This document shows, piece by piece, positions 41,112 to 49,627 of a stretch of 64,000 bases of DNA (positions within the stretch are counted from its first letter, which is position 1; every line of letters starts with the position of its first letter). The position numbers were made by a program, and so were the translations under genes. Origin of the DNA: CAVQBJ01 sp963819075 (GTDB lineage Bacteria > Actinomycetota > Thermoleophilia > Solirubrobacterales > Solirubrobacteraceae); NCBI GenBank assembly GCA_963819075.1, contig CAWFUP010000002.1, positions 930,001 through 994,000 of the forward strand. The letters run 5' to 3'. The notes below the pieces were generated by a model. That model searched no databases. It worked only from the letters and a program-made list of their open reading frames with translations, and was not told where the DNA came from.

Positions 41112-42187
41112 GCGCCGGGACGGTCGACCCCGCATTCTGGCGCGACCGGCGCGTGCTCGTCACCGGACACACCGGCTTCAAGGGCAGCTGGCTGACGCTG
41201 TGGCTGAGCGCGCTCGGGGCCGACGTCACCGGGGTCTCGCTCGACGTGCCCTCGGATCCCTCGCTCTACGAGGCCGCGCGCGTCGCCGAGGGCATCGAGG
41301 ACGTGCGGCTCGACATCCGCGACCACGAGGCGGTGCGGGCGGCGGTCGAGTCGGCGCGCCCGGAGGTCGTCATCCACATGGCCGCGCAGTCACTCGTGCG
41401 CGCCTCGTTCGCGGCGCCGCGTGAAACGTATGAGACGAACGTGATGGGGACCGTTCACGTGCTCGACGCGGTACGCGCGACCGCGGGCGTGCAGGCGGTC
41501 GTGAACGTCACCTCGGACAAGTGCTACGACAACCACGAGTGGGAGTGGGGCTATCGCGAGGACGAGCCGATGGGTGGCCACGATCCATACTCGAGCTCGA
41601 AGGGCTGCGCCGAGCTCGTGACCGACGCGTTCCGGCGGTCCTACTTCTCGCAGGAGGGCGCGCCGCGTGTCGCCTCGGCACGCGCCGGAAACGTCATCGG
41701 CGGCGGCGATTGGGCCCCCGACCGTCTCATCCCGGACATCATGCGCGCCGTGCTCGCCGGCCAGCCCGTACGCATCCGCAACCCGCACTCGATCCGCCCG
41801 TGGCAGCACGTGCTCAATCCGCTCAGCGGCTACCTGGTGCTCGCGCAGGCCCTGGCCGAGTCTCGCGACGCCGCGACCGGTTGGAACTTCGGCCCCGCCG
41901 ACGAGGACGCGCGTCCGGTGCAGTGGATCGTCGAGCGCGTCGGCGAGCGATGGGACGGCGAGGTGCGCTGGGAGACCGACGACGGCCCGCACCCGCACGA
42001 GGCGCGCTTCCTCAAGCTCGACTCCTCGCGCGCGCGCTCGCGCCTGCATTGGCGCCCGGCCTGGGGCCTCGCCGCCGGGCTCGACGCGGTCGTCGAGTGG
42101 TACCGCGCGCTGCGCGACGGAGAGGACGTGCGCGCCGTGACCGTCGGGCAGATCGAGTCGTTTCAGTACGCTGCCGCGGCGAGATGA
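41108..42187 (+). CDS. rfbG: CDP-glucose 4,6-dehydratase
   Basis: This 359-residue short-chain dehydrogenase/reductase has NAD-binding GHTGFKGSWLT, the active-site region NVTSDKCYDNHEWEWGYRED and YSSSKGCAEL (YxxxK), and WQHVLNPLSGYLVLAQAL. It converts CDP-glucose to CDP-4-keto-6-deoxyglucose. GTG 41108 overlaps the RfbF stop, and its own stop overlaps the methyltransferase ATG (ATGA), so the three genes are tightly coupled. Confidence 0.93.
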   Translation: MSAGTVDPAFWRDRRVLVTGHTGFKGSWLTLWLSALGADVTGVSLDVPSDPSLYEAARVAEGIEDVRLDIRDHEAVRAAVESARPEVVIHMAAQSLVRASFAAPRETYETNVMGTVHVLDAVRATAGVQAVVNVTSDKCYDNHEWEWGYREDEPMGGHDPYSSSKGCAELVTDAFRRSYFSQEGAPRVASARAGNVIGGGDWAPDRLIPDIMRAVLAGQPVRIRNPHSIRPWQHVLNPLSGYLVLAQALAESRDAATGWNFGPADEDARPVQWIVERVGERWDGEVRWETDDGPHPHEARFLKLDSSRARSRLHWRPAWGLAAGLDAVVEWYRALRDGEDVRAVTVGQIESFQYAAAAR

Positions 42188-43416
42188 GCGGCTCGGCCTG
42201 TCGATTCTGCGGCGCGCCGCTGCAGGCGGTGTTCGCCGACCTCGGGATGTCGCCGCTGGCGAACTCCTACGTGTCGCCCGAGCGCATCAACGCGATGGAG
42301 CCGTTCTATCCGCTGCGCGCGCTCGTCTGCGGCCGGTGCTTCCTCGTGCAGCTCGAGGAATACGAGACGCCGCACGAGATCTTCTCCGACTACGCGTACT
42401 TCTCGTCGTACTCGTCGAGCTGGCTCGAGCATTGCCGGCGCTACACCGAGGAGATGATCGACCGCTTCGACCTCGGGCCCGACAGCCACGTCGTCGAGCT
42501 CGCGTCCAACGACGGCTACCTGCTGCAGTACTTCCGCGAGCGTCAGATACCGGTGCTCGGGATCGAGCCCGCCGCGAATGTCGCAAAGGTGGCTTTGCAA
42601 AAAGGGATTCCCACGCTGGTGGAATTCTTTGGTCGTGATACGGCGCTGTCGCTGGCCGGCGAGTCGGCGGCCGACCTGCTGCTGGGCAACAACGTGCTCG
42701 CGCACGTCCCCGACCTGAACGACTTCGTGGCCGGGATGAAGGTCCTGCTCAAGCCGGGCGGGGTGGTCACGATGGAGTTCCCGCACCTCATGCGGCTCAT
42801 CGACGACAACCAGTGGGACACGATCTACCACGAGCACTTCTCCTACTTCTCGTTCCTCACCGTCAGTCGCGTGTTCGCGGCCCACGGGCTGCGCCTGTTC
42901 GACGTCGAGGAGCTGCCGACGCACGGGGGCTCGCTGCGCATCTACGGCTGCCACGAGGACGACGCCGATAAGGTGGATAGCGAGCGCGCGACGGAACTGC
43001 GCGAGCGTGAGCGCAGCGCCGGGTTCGAGCGCGTCGAGACGTACACCGGCTACGGGGCGCGCGTCATCGAGGACAAGCGCCAGATCCTGCGCTTCCTCAT
43101 CGGCCTCAAGAACGAGGGCCTGCGCATCGTCGGCTACGGAGCTCCGGCGAAGGGCAACACGCTGCTCAACTACTGCGGCATCCGCCAGGATTTCCTCGAC
43201 TACACATGCGATCTGAACCCGCACAAGCAGGGGCACTTCCTGCCGGGCAGCCACATCTCGATCCGCTCGCCGGAGGCGATCCGCGAGGATCGACCCGACG
43301 TGGTGGTCATCCTTCCCTGGAACCTCAAGGACGAGATCATGGAGCAGCTGAGCTACATCCGCGAGTGGGGCGGACGCTTCGCCGCGCGCACGCCGGAGCT
43401 CACGCTGCACGGGTAG
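42184..43416 (+). CDS. NDP-hexose C-methyltransferase-like SAM enzyme
   Basis: This 410-residue protein has the three-part layout of sugar C-methyltransferases such as TylCIII. The N-terminal zinc site has CRFCG and CGRCFLVQ with PLANSYV. A SAM-binding domain follows (VVELASNDGYLLQYF, LGIEPAANVAK, NNVLAHVPDLNDFV). The C-terminal domain has GYGAPAKGNTLLNYCGI and DLNPHKQGHFLPGSHISI. YHEHFSYF carries the likely catalytic Tyr/His. It would methylate a keto-deoxysugar, producing a branched-chain sugar. Its place between RfbG and an epimerase supports this. Confidence 0.9.
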   Translation: MSGSACRFCGAPLQAVFADLGMSPLANSYVSPERINAMEPFYPLRALVCGRCFLVQLEEYETPHEIFSDYAYFSSYSSSWLEHCRRYTEEMIDRFDLGPDSHVVELASNDGYLLQYFRERQIPVLGIEPAANVAKVALQKGIPTLVEFFGRDTALSLAGESAADLLLGNNVLAHVPDLNDFVAGMKVLLKPGGVVTMEFPHLMRLIDDNQWDTIYHEHFSYFSFLTVSRVFAAHGLRLFDVEELPTHGGSLRIYGCHEDDADKVDSERATELRERERSAGFERVETYTGYGARVIEDKRQILRFLIGLKNEGLRIVGYGAPAKGNTLLNYCGIRQDFLDYTCDLNPHKQGHFLPGSHISIRSPEAIREDRPDVVVILPWNLKDEIMEQLSYIREWGGRFAARTPELTLHG

Positions 43417-43423
43417 CCTGACG

Positions 43424-44003
43424 ATGCGCTATCGCGAGTCGTCGCTCGCCGGCTGCTGGATCGTCGAGGACGAGCCGATCCTCGACGAGCGCGGATCGTT
43501 CGCCCGGACCTTCGACGCCGAGGAGTTCGCGGCCCACGGCCTCGAGCCGGCGGTCATCCAGGCCAACCTCTCCTACAACCGCGCGCGCGGGACGCTGCGC
43601 GGCCTGCACTACCAGGCCGAGCCGCACGGCGAGCCCAAGCTCGTGCGCTGCATGCGCGGCGCGATCTTCGACGTGGCCGTCGACCTGCGCGCCGACTCGC
43701 CGACGCACGGCCGCTGGCACGCCGAGGAGCTGACCGCCGCCAACGGCCGCTCGCTGTACATCCCGGCCGGCATGGCGCACGGCTTTCAGACGCTGCGCGA
43801 CGACTGTGACGTGCTCTACCTGATGGGCCACCGCTACGTGGCCGAGGCGGCGCGCGGCGTGCGCTGGGATGACCCGGCGTTCGCGATCGAGTGGCCCGAC
43901 CGGGCGGTGTGCGGACGATCTCCGAGCGCGGACCGTCGCCTACCCGGACTACGTCCCCGCCGCGGCGCTCGGCGGCGGCGACGACGCGCGTATGCTCGGG
44001 TGA
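43424..44003 (+). CDS. rfbC: 3,5-epimerase of NDP-4-keto-deoxysugar (RfbC-like), C-terminus frameshifted
   Basis: The cupin-fold body is intact: DERGSFARTFDAEEFAAHGL, QANLSYNRARGTLRGLHYQA, IFDVAVDLRADSPTHGRW, IPAGMAHGFQTLRDDCDVLY, and DPAFAIEWPDRAV. The His in RGLHYQ and the Asp of DLR are present. After WPDRAV the expected tail (RTISERG, then VAYPDYVPAAALGGGDDARM) is split over two other frames by indels near 43909 and 43928, a net gain of one base. With these corrected, the stop is TGA 44001-44003, overlapping the next GTG. It should epimerise C3/C5 of the keto sugar made by RfbG. Confidence 0.85.
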
Positions 44004-44942
44004 CGACGCCCGACGCCATCGAGTCAAGCGCCGCCTTCGCGGGCCGAGCCGCGGACGCGTGCCCGCTGTGCGGCGGCGCGTCGTCGGCCGCATTCGTCGC
44101 CACGGATCGCAACCGTGAGGTGAGCGAGGCCCGCTTTGCCTACCGGCGCTGCCGCGCGTGCGGCACGGTGTTCCTGCCCGAGGCGCCCGCGGACCTCGCC
44201 CGCTACTACGCCGACGGCTACTTCGACTTCGCCGCCTCCGGAGACGCGAACTGGCGCACGAGCGAGTTTCTGCGCGGAGTGGAGGCGTTTCGCGTGGCGC
44301 TGCTGCGCCGCTACGTGTCGCCGCGGCTCGCTCATCGAGATCGGTCGGGCGCCGGCGCGTTTGCGGCCGCGGCCCGCGAGGCCGGCTTCGACGTCACGGC
44401 GATCGAGATGGACGCCCGCTGCTGCGAGTACCTTCGCGACGAGGTCGGCGTGACGGTCATCCGCAGCGATCGCGCCGGTCGATGCGCTCGCGGGCCTGCC
44501 CGCGGTCTCCGTCATCGCCATGTGGCACTCGCTCGAGCACCTGCCCAACCCCGAGGAGGTGCTCGAGGCGGCCGCCGCGAACTTGCGGGCGGTGGCGTGC
44601 TCATCGGCGATCCCGAATCCGCAGTCGCTGCAGTTTGCGTGTTGCGCGGGCGCTGGGCGCACCTCGACGCGCCCCGCCACCTGTGCCTCATCCCCGCGCC
44701 GGCGCTCACCCGCCGGCGGCGGACCTCGGCCTGCAGCCGGTCGAGCTGCACGACGGGCGATCCCGCCGGACGTCACTGGAACCGCTTCGGCTGGGAGTAC
44801 GCGATCCGCCATCATCCCGCCTGCCGTCCGTCGACGCCGGCGCGCCGGCGGCGCGCTGCGCTGACCCTGCTCGCCCCGGTCGAGTCCCGCGGAATGAATG
44901 GGGGCCTTAACGGTCGCCTACACCAAGCGCCGGGGGACGTGA
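44000..44942 (+). pseudogene. SAM-dependent methyltransferase, multiple frameshifts
   Basis: GTG 44000 opens DACPLCGGASSAAFVATD, YRRCRACGTVFL, YYADGYFDFAASGD, a zinc-ribbon methyltransferase of the class found in glycan loci. After about residue 110 the coherent sequence jumps between frames. LIEIG near 44340, GAGAFAAAAREAGFDVTAIE in the first frame, and SVIAMWHSLEHLPNPEEVLE after an extra C near 44471 are followed by RGRWAHLDAPRHLCLIPA and WNRFGWEYAIRHHPA. At least six small indels are needed, several beside C/G runs. The stop TGA overlaps the flippase GTG (GTGA). Confidence 0.7.
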
Positions 44943-46442
44943 CGCCCGCCGGCGCGTTGCCGGTCAGGGCACCGCCCGAGGACGTGCTCTCCACGTCGGA
45001 GGCCGGACCGGCGGCGGTGCGCGGCGGCGTGCTGCGAATCGTCGGCTTCGCCGGCGGCACGGCGAGCGCCGGTGGCGGCGGCGCTGCTGCTCCGCCACCT
45101 CGGCGTCGTCGTTCGGCATGCTACATCCTCGCTTTGTCTCTCGTGGCGATCGTCGGGGGCCTGTCCGACCTCGGCCTGACGGCGATCGGCGTGCGCGAGA
45201 TGTCGGTTCGTAAGGGCGCGTCGCGGCGGCGCTTCGCCGCCAACCTGCTGGCGATGCGCCTGGTCGTCAACGCGGTCGGGCTGGCGTTCATCATCGGCTT
45301 CGCCGTCGTCGCCAACTACGGCTCGCAGCTCGTGCTCGGCGTCGCGCTGGCCGGAATCGGCCTCGTCCTGCAGAGCCTTCAGGGGACGCTCGCGGTATCG
45401 CTGGCCAGTCGTCTGCGCCTCGGCTGGGTGACCGTCGCCGACCTCGTACGCCAGACCATCAACGCGCTGCTCATCATCGCGCTCGTGGCCGCGGGAGCCG
45501 GCCTCGTTCCCGCGCTGGCGGCGGCGATCCCGGCGTCGGCCTGTGCGCTGCTGCTCACCGTCGCGCTCGTTCGCGGTGACATGCCGCTGCGTCCGCGCCT
45601 CGATTGGGACGCGGCGCGCGAGCTGCTGCCGGCGATCGTGCCCTACTCGGTCGGCGTGGCCGCCGCGACGATCTACTTCCGGCTCGCGGTCGTACTGGTG
45701 TCGCTGATCACCAGCGCTCTGGCCTCCGGCTACTTCAACCTCTCGACGCGGATCATCGAGACCCTGGTCGCGGTGCCGGGGCTGCTCGCGGGCGCGGCGT
45801 TTCCGATCTTCTCGCACGCCGCGCAGGACAACCACGACCGGCTCGCCTACGGCGTGCAGCGAGTGTTCGAGGTCGCGCTGCTCGTCGGCGCGGCGACCGC
45901 GGTGGCGCTGGTCCTCGGGGCGCCGATCGCCGTACGCGTCATCGGAGGTCCCAGGTTCGCACCGAGCGCCTCGATCCTGCAGATCCAGGCGATCGGCCTG
46001 ACGCTGTCGTTCGTCAACGCCGTGTGGGTGTACGCCATGCTGAGTCTCGGGCTGACCCGCGACATCATGCGGATCAACCTCGGCCTGATGGTGGTCGGCG
46101 GCGCCTCGTGGCCGCGCTCGCCGCGGCCGACGGCACGCACGGCGCCGCGATCGCCACATCAGTGAGCGAGCTCGGCTTCGCCGTCGCGCAGGTGGTCGTG
46201 CTGACACGCCGCAACCCCCGGCTGCGGCCCTCCCTGCGGCCGGTGCCGCTCGTCGCCGTGGCTGCGGCTGTCGGGCTGGCGCCCCTGCTCATCTCCGATC
46301 TGAGCGCGCTCGTGCACACCATCCTCGGGATGGCGTTGTTCGCCGCCGCGGCGCTCGCGCTGCGGCTCGTGCCGACCGAGGTCTTCGACGAGCTGCGGCG
46401 GCTGCGCGGGCGGTCGGCGACGCCGGGAGGGCGTCAAGCTGA
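44939..46442 (+). pseudogene. Polysaccharide flippase (Wzx/MATE-like), frameshifted
   Basis: This is a polytopic membrane protein of the O-antigen/teichoic-acid flippase type. FGMYILALSLVAIVGGLSDL appears once small indels at 45060-45125 are repaired; GLTAIGVREMSVRKGASRRR and LVNAV-type helices follow. SGYFNLSTRIIETLVAVPGL and AAFPIFSHAAQDNHDRLAYG are conserved family sections. Near 46110 the frame shifts again; the last 100 residues (VSELGFAVAQVVVLTRRNPR, then LLISDLSALVHTILGMALFA) are in another frame, to about 46440. It would move lipid-linked glycan units across the membrane. If the indels are real, no functional product is made. Confidence 0.75.
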
Positions 46443-47368
46443 GCCGGGTCCTGCTCACCGGCGCGTCCGGGTTCATCGGACGCGCGGCGCTCGCGCCACT
46501 CGCGGCCGCCGGCCACGAGGTCCACGCGGTCACCCGCGGCGCGCCGATGCGTGCGAACGCGGACATCGTCTGGCACACCGCCGACCTGCTCGATCCCGCT
46601 GGCGTCCGGCGGGTCGTCGCCGACGCGCAACCGGAGCTCCTGCTGCATCTCGCCTGGTACGCCGAGCACGGCGCGTTTTGGACCGCGCTGGAGAACGTCG
46701 AGTGGGTCGAGGCCAGCCTCGGGCTGTTGCGCGCCTTCGCGGACGCCGGCGGGCGGCGCGCCGTGCTCGTCGGCTCGTGCGCCGAGTACGACTGGTCGAG
46801 TCTGTCCGAGCCGGACTCGCGCTGCCGCGAGGAGGGCACGCCGCTCGCCCCGGCCACGCTGTACGGCGTGGCCAAGCACGCGACGCACCTCGTGGCGGCG
46901 GCCTACGCCGCCGCGCGGGGGATCGAGCTCGCGTGGGGGCGCGTCTTCTTCCTGTTCGGAGCCGGCGAGGCGCCCGGGCGGCTCGTCCCGTCCATCGCGC
47001 ACGCGCTCCTGCGGGGCGAGGTCGCGCCGATGACGAGCGGCACGCAGGTGCGGGACTTCCTGCCCGTCGACGACGTCGCCGGCGCCGTCGTCGCGCTCCT
47101 GGAGAGTGCGGTCACCGGTCCGGTCAACATCGCGTCCGGAGAGGGCGTGGCGGTGCACGAGCTCGCCCGTCTCGTCGCCGAGGCCGTGGGCGCCCCCGAG
47201 CTGCTGCGGGTCGGCGCCCTGCCGCAGCGATCCGGCGAGCCGGCGGTGATCGTCGCCGACGCGCGCCGGCTGCGCGAAGGGGTCGGCTACCGCCCGGCGA
47301 CGTCGCTGGCCGACGCGGTCGCGCGCACCGTCGCGGCGCTGCGCGACGCCGATCCCGTGCCCCCCTGA
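46439..47368 (+). CDS. NAD-dependent epimerase/dehydratase
   Basis: This SDR-type sugar enzyme of about 310 residues has Rossmann motif LLTGASGFIGRAALAPL, LLHLAWYAEHGAFW, a Ser in VGSCAEYDWS, YGVAKHATHL (YxxxK), RVFFLFGAGEAPGRLVPSIA and VRDFLPVDDVA. The Rossmann motif lies before the first ATG (46547), so translation must begin upstream. Only CTG 46439, overlapping the presumed flippase stop, is near. A base error in the start region is likely. It probably modifies an NDP sugar for the glycan. Confidence 0.85.
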   Translation: MSRVLLTGASGFIGRAALAPLAAAGHEVHAVTRGAPMRANADIVWHTADLLDPAGVRRVVADAQPELLLHLAWYAEHGAFWTALENVEWVEASLGLLRAFADAGGRRAVLVGSCAEYDWSSLSEPDSRCREEGTPLAPATLYGVAKHATHLVAAAYAAARGIELAWGRVFFLFGAGEAPGRLVPSIAHALLRGEVAPMTSGTQVRDFLPVDDVAGAVVALLESAVTGPVNIASGEGVAVHELARLVAEAVGAPELLRVGALPQRSGEPAVIVADARRLREGVGYRPATSLADAVARTVAALRDADPVPP

Positions 47369-47386
47369 GGCCAGGTTCGCGTCCGC

Positions 47387-47392
47387 TAACGT
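47387..47392 (+). promoter_or_regulatory. -10 box (TAACGT) before a glycosyltransferase gene
   Basis: TAACGT ends nine bases before ATG 47402, in the 33-base gap after the epimerase stop. Confidence 0.4.
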
Positions 47393-47401
47393 GCCGCGCC
47401 G

Positions 47402-48568
47402 ATGCGGTACTCGATCCTGCTTCCGACCCGCAACGGCGCGGCGCTGCTCGAGAACGTGCTGCACTCGGTGCTCGGCCAGGACTACGCCGACATGGAGCTC
47501 GTGGTGTCCAACAATGCCAGCGAGGACGGCACCCGCGAGATCCTCGCTCGCCTCGCCTCCGATCCGAGGCTGCGGGTCGTGCACCTCGAAGCGCCGGTCG
47601 GGGTGACCGAGAACTGGAACGTCGCGCTCGCGCACAGTCGCGGGGAGCGCGTCGTGCTGCTCGGCGACGACGACCTGCTGCTGCCGCGCTACTTCGAGCG
47701 CCTCGACGAGCTGCTCGCCCGCCACGACGAGCCGGAGTGCCTGACCTACAACGGTTACGCGTACGCGTTCCCCGGCTTCAGCGGCTCTCCGCACAGCCAC
47801 TACGCCGATCCCTTCTACGTCAACGACCCGCGGGTGTCGCGCGACGGGCCGCTGGCGGCGTCACTGCGGCGCGAGATCGTCGGCGAGATGTTCCGCTTCA
47901 GGTTCCCGCTGGCGTTGAACATGCAGGTGGCGGCCGTCTCGCGCAGGGCGATCGATCGCCTCGCCGACGGCCTGTTCAAGGAGCCGTTCCCGGACTTCTA
48001 CGGCCTGGGCGCGCTGCTGCTCACCGCCCGCACGTGGGCGCACGTCGACGAGCGGCTCGTCGTCGTCGGCGTGTCGCCGAAGTCGTTCGGGCGCACCGTG
48101 CACAGTGCCGTGGAGCAGGCGCGAGGTCTCGAGTACCTCGGCATCGACACCGACTTTCCGGGGCAGCTGCCCGGCAGCGAGATCGTCAACGGCACGTATC
48201 GCTGCCTGCTCGAGCTCGAGCGCGACTATCCCGACGCGCTCCGCGGCATCGAGATCGACCGGCCCGAGTACGTGCTGCAGCAGGCCTACGCGTGGTACAT
48301 CCAGGCCCGGCTGAGGTCGCTGCCGCCGCGGGCGATCGGCCGGCGGCTGCGCCGGTTGCGGGCCGGCGACTGGTGGCCGCTGGCCCGGATGCTGGCGCGG
48401 CGCCTGACCCCTGGGCGGCTGCGCCGGCGCCTGCGGATCAACCCGAGCGATCCCGCCGCTCAGCTGTGGGCGGGCATGCGGCCGCTGCCCGAGGTGCACG
48501 ACATCGCGCAGTTCGGCGCGTGGATCACCGCCGGTGAGCTCGCCGGTCTCCCGGCGCACCCGCGATGA
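47402..48568 (+). CDS. Family 2 glycosyltransferase
   Basis: This 388-residue GT-A enzyme has SILLPTRNGAALLENVLHSV at the N-terminus, ELVVSNNASEDGTREIL and the metal motif VVLLGDDDLLLPRYFERLDE. FRFPLALNMQVAAVSRRAID and FPDFYGLGALLLTARTW lie in the acceptor part. The C-terminal 120 residues are Arg-rich and amphipathic, suggesting membrane contact. Donor and acceptor are unknown. Its stop overlaps the next glycosyltransferase start (ATGA). Confidence 0.9.
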   Translation: MRYSILLPTRNGAALLENVLHSVLGQDYADMELVVSNNASEDGTREILARLASDPRLRVVHLEAPVGVTENWNVALAHSRGERVVLLGDDDLLLPRYFERLDELLARHDEPECLTYNGYAYAFPGFSGSPHSHYADPFYVNDPRVSRDGPLAASLRREIVGEMFRFRFPLALNMQVAAVSRRAIDRLADGLFKEPFPDFYGLGALLLTARTWAHVDERLVVVGVSPKSFGRTVHSAVEQARGLEYLGIDTDFPGQLPGSEIVNGTYRCLLELERDYPDALRGIEIDRPEYVLQQAYAWYIQARLRSLPPRAIGRRLRRLRAGDWWPLARMLARRLTPGRLRRRLRINPSDPAAQLWAGMRPLPEVHDIAQFGAWITAGELAGLPAHPR

Positions 48569-49583
48569 CCCCGCGCCTGACCGTCGTCGTCCTCAACTAC
48601 AACGGCCGCCACCTGCTCGAGACCCTGCTGCCCTCGGTCCGAGCGCAGCGCTACCGCGACTTCCGCGTGGTCGTCGTCGACAACGGATCCGAGGACGGCA
48701 GCCCCGAGTGGCTGCGCGACGCCTGGCCGGAGGTCGAGGTGGTGGCGCTGGCGCAGAACATCGGCGTGACCCCCGCGCTCAACGTGTGCGCCGGCAGCGC
48801 GGACTCCGAGCTCGTCGCGCTGCTCAACAACGACCTCGAGCTCGATCCGGCGCGCTCGGCGCGCTCGTCGAGGCGCTGGACGCCCACCCCGAAGCGGGGT
48901 CGGCCTCGCCGAAGCTGTGCGACTTCCGCGAGCGCGGCCTCATCGACGGCGCGGGCGACGTGTTCATGTGGCGCGGTCACGGCCATCGCCGGGGGCACGG
49001 CGAGCGCGACGTCGGGCAGTACGACCAGCCGGGCGAGATCTTCGGTGCCTGCGGCGGCGCGGCGCTCTATCGGCGGGCCGCGCTCGATGCCGTCGGCGTC
49101 TTCGACGAGGACTTCGAGGCCTACTTCGAGGACGTCGACTGGTCGCTGCGCGCGCAGCTCGCCGGCTGGCGCTGCCGCTACGTGCCGAGTGCGGTCATGT
49201 TCCACATGGGCAGCGCCACGCTCGGCCGCGGGCTCAACGACTTCACCCGCTACCACCTGTGGCGCAACGGGATCTGGATGGCGGCCAAGGGCCTGCCGGC
49301 CGCCACGCTGCTCCGGCACGCCCCCGAGCTCCTCACCGGGCAGGCGATCAACCTCGCCGCGGCCTGGTGGGACGGCAAGCTCGACGTCTGGTGGCGCGCC
49401 ACGCGCGATGCGCTCGCCGCCCTCCCGCGGGTGCTCGCACAGCGCCGGCGCATCCAGCGCGCCCGGCTCGTGACCGCGCGTGAGCTCGAGGCGCGCGTCG
49501 GTGCCCGTCCGCCGGCGGGGGCGCTTGCCGTCGCGGCCGAGCGCGACGCCGTCTCCTCCGGCGGCGCGCCGCCGCAGGGCTGA
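48565..49583 (+). pseudogene. Family 2 glycosyltransferase with one-base frameshift
   Basis: ATG 48565 gives TVVVLNYNGRHLLETLLPSV, VVVVDNGSEDGSPEWL, ALAQNIGVTPALNVCAGSAD and ALLNNDLELDP, a rhamnosyltransferase-like GT2. After Asp-Pro the expected GALGALVEALDAHPEAGSAS lies one frame over, consistent with loss of one base near 48847-48850. It continues GACGGAALYRRAALDAVGVF, DEDFEAYFEDVDWSLRAQLA, VMFHMGSATLG, to the stop at 49583. With the base restored the protein is about 339 residues and normal for the family. Confidence 0.85.
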
Positions 49584-49627
49584 GCGCCGCCCCTGGCGCA
49601 GTCGGCCGCCGCGGCCCGCCGCCACCC

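Noticed and set aside
43991..43996. TATGCT as promoter of the methyltransferase gene at 44000
   Set aside because: It is only three bases from the GTG and codes for part of the RfbC tail (Arg-Met-Leu); the GTGA overlap suggests co-translation instead.
43424..46165. A 913-residue fusion of epimerase, methyltransferase and flippase
   Set aside because: The frame is continuous only because indels and lack of stops in high-GC DNA join three genes; conserved segments switch frames and gene boundaries show GTGA overlaps.
45604..48537. A 977-residue forward frame over the flippase end, epimerase and glycosyltransferase
   Set aside because: Only the short 46110-46440 portion (flippase C-terminus after a frameshift) is protein-like; the rest is a shadow of genes in other frames.
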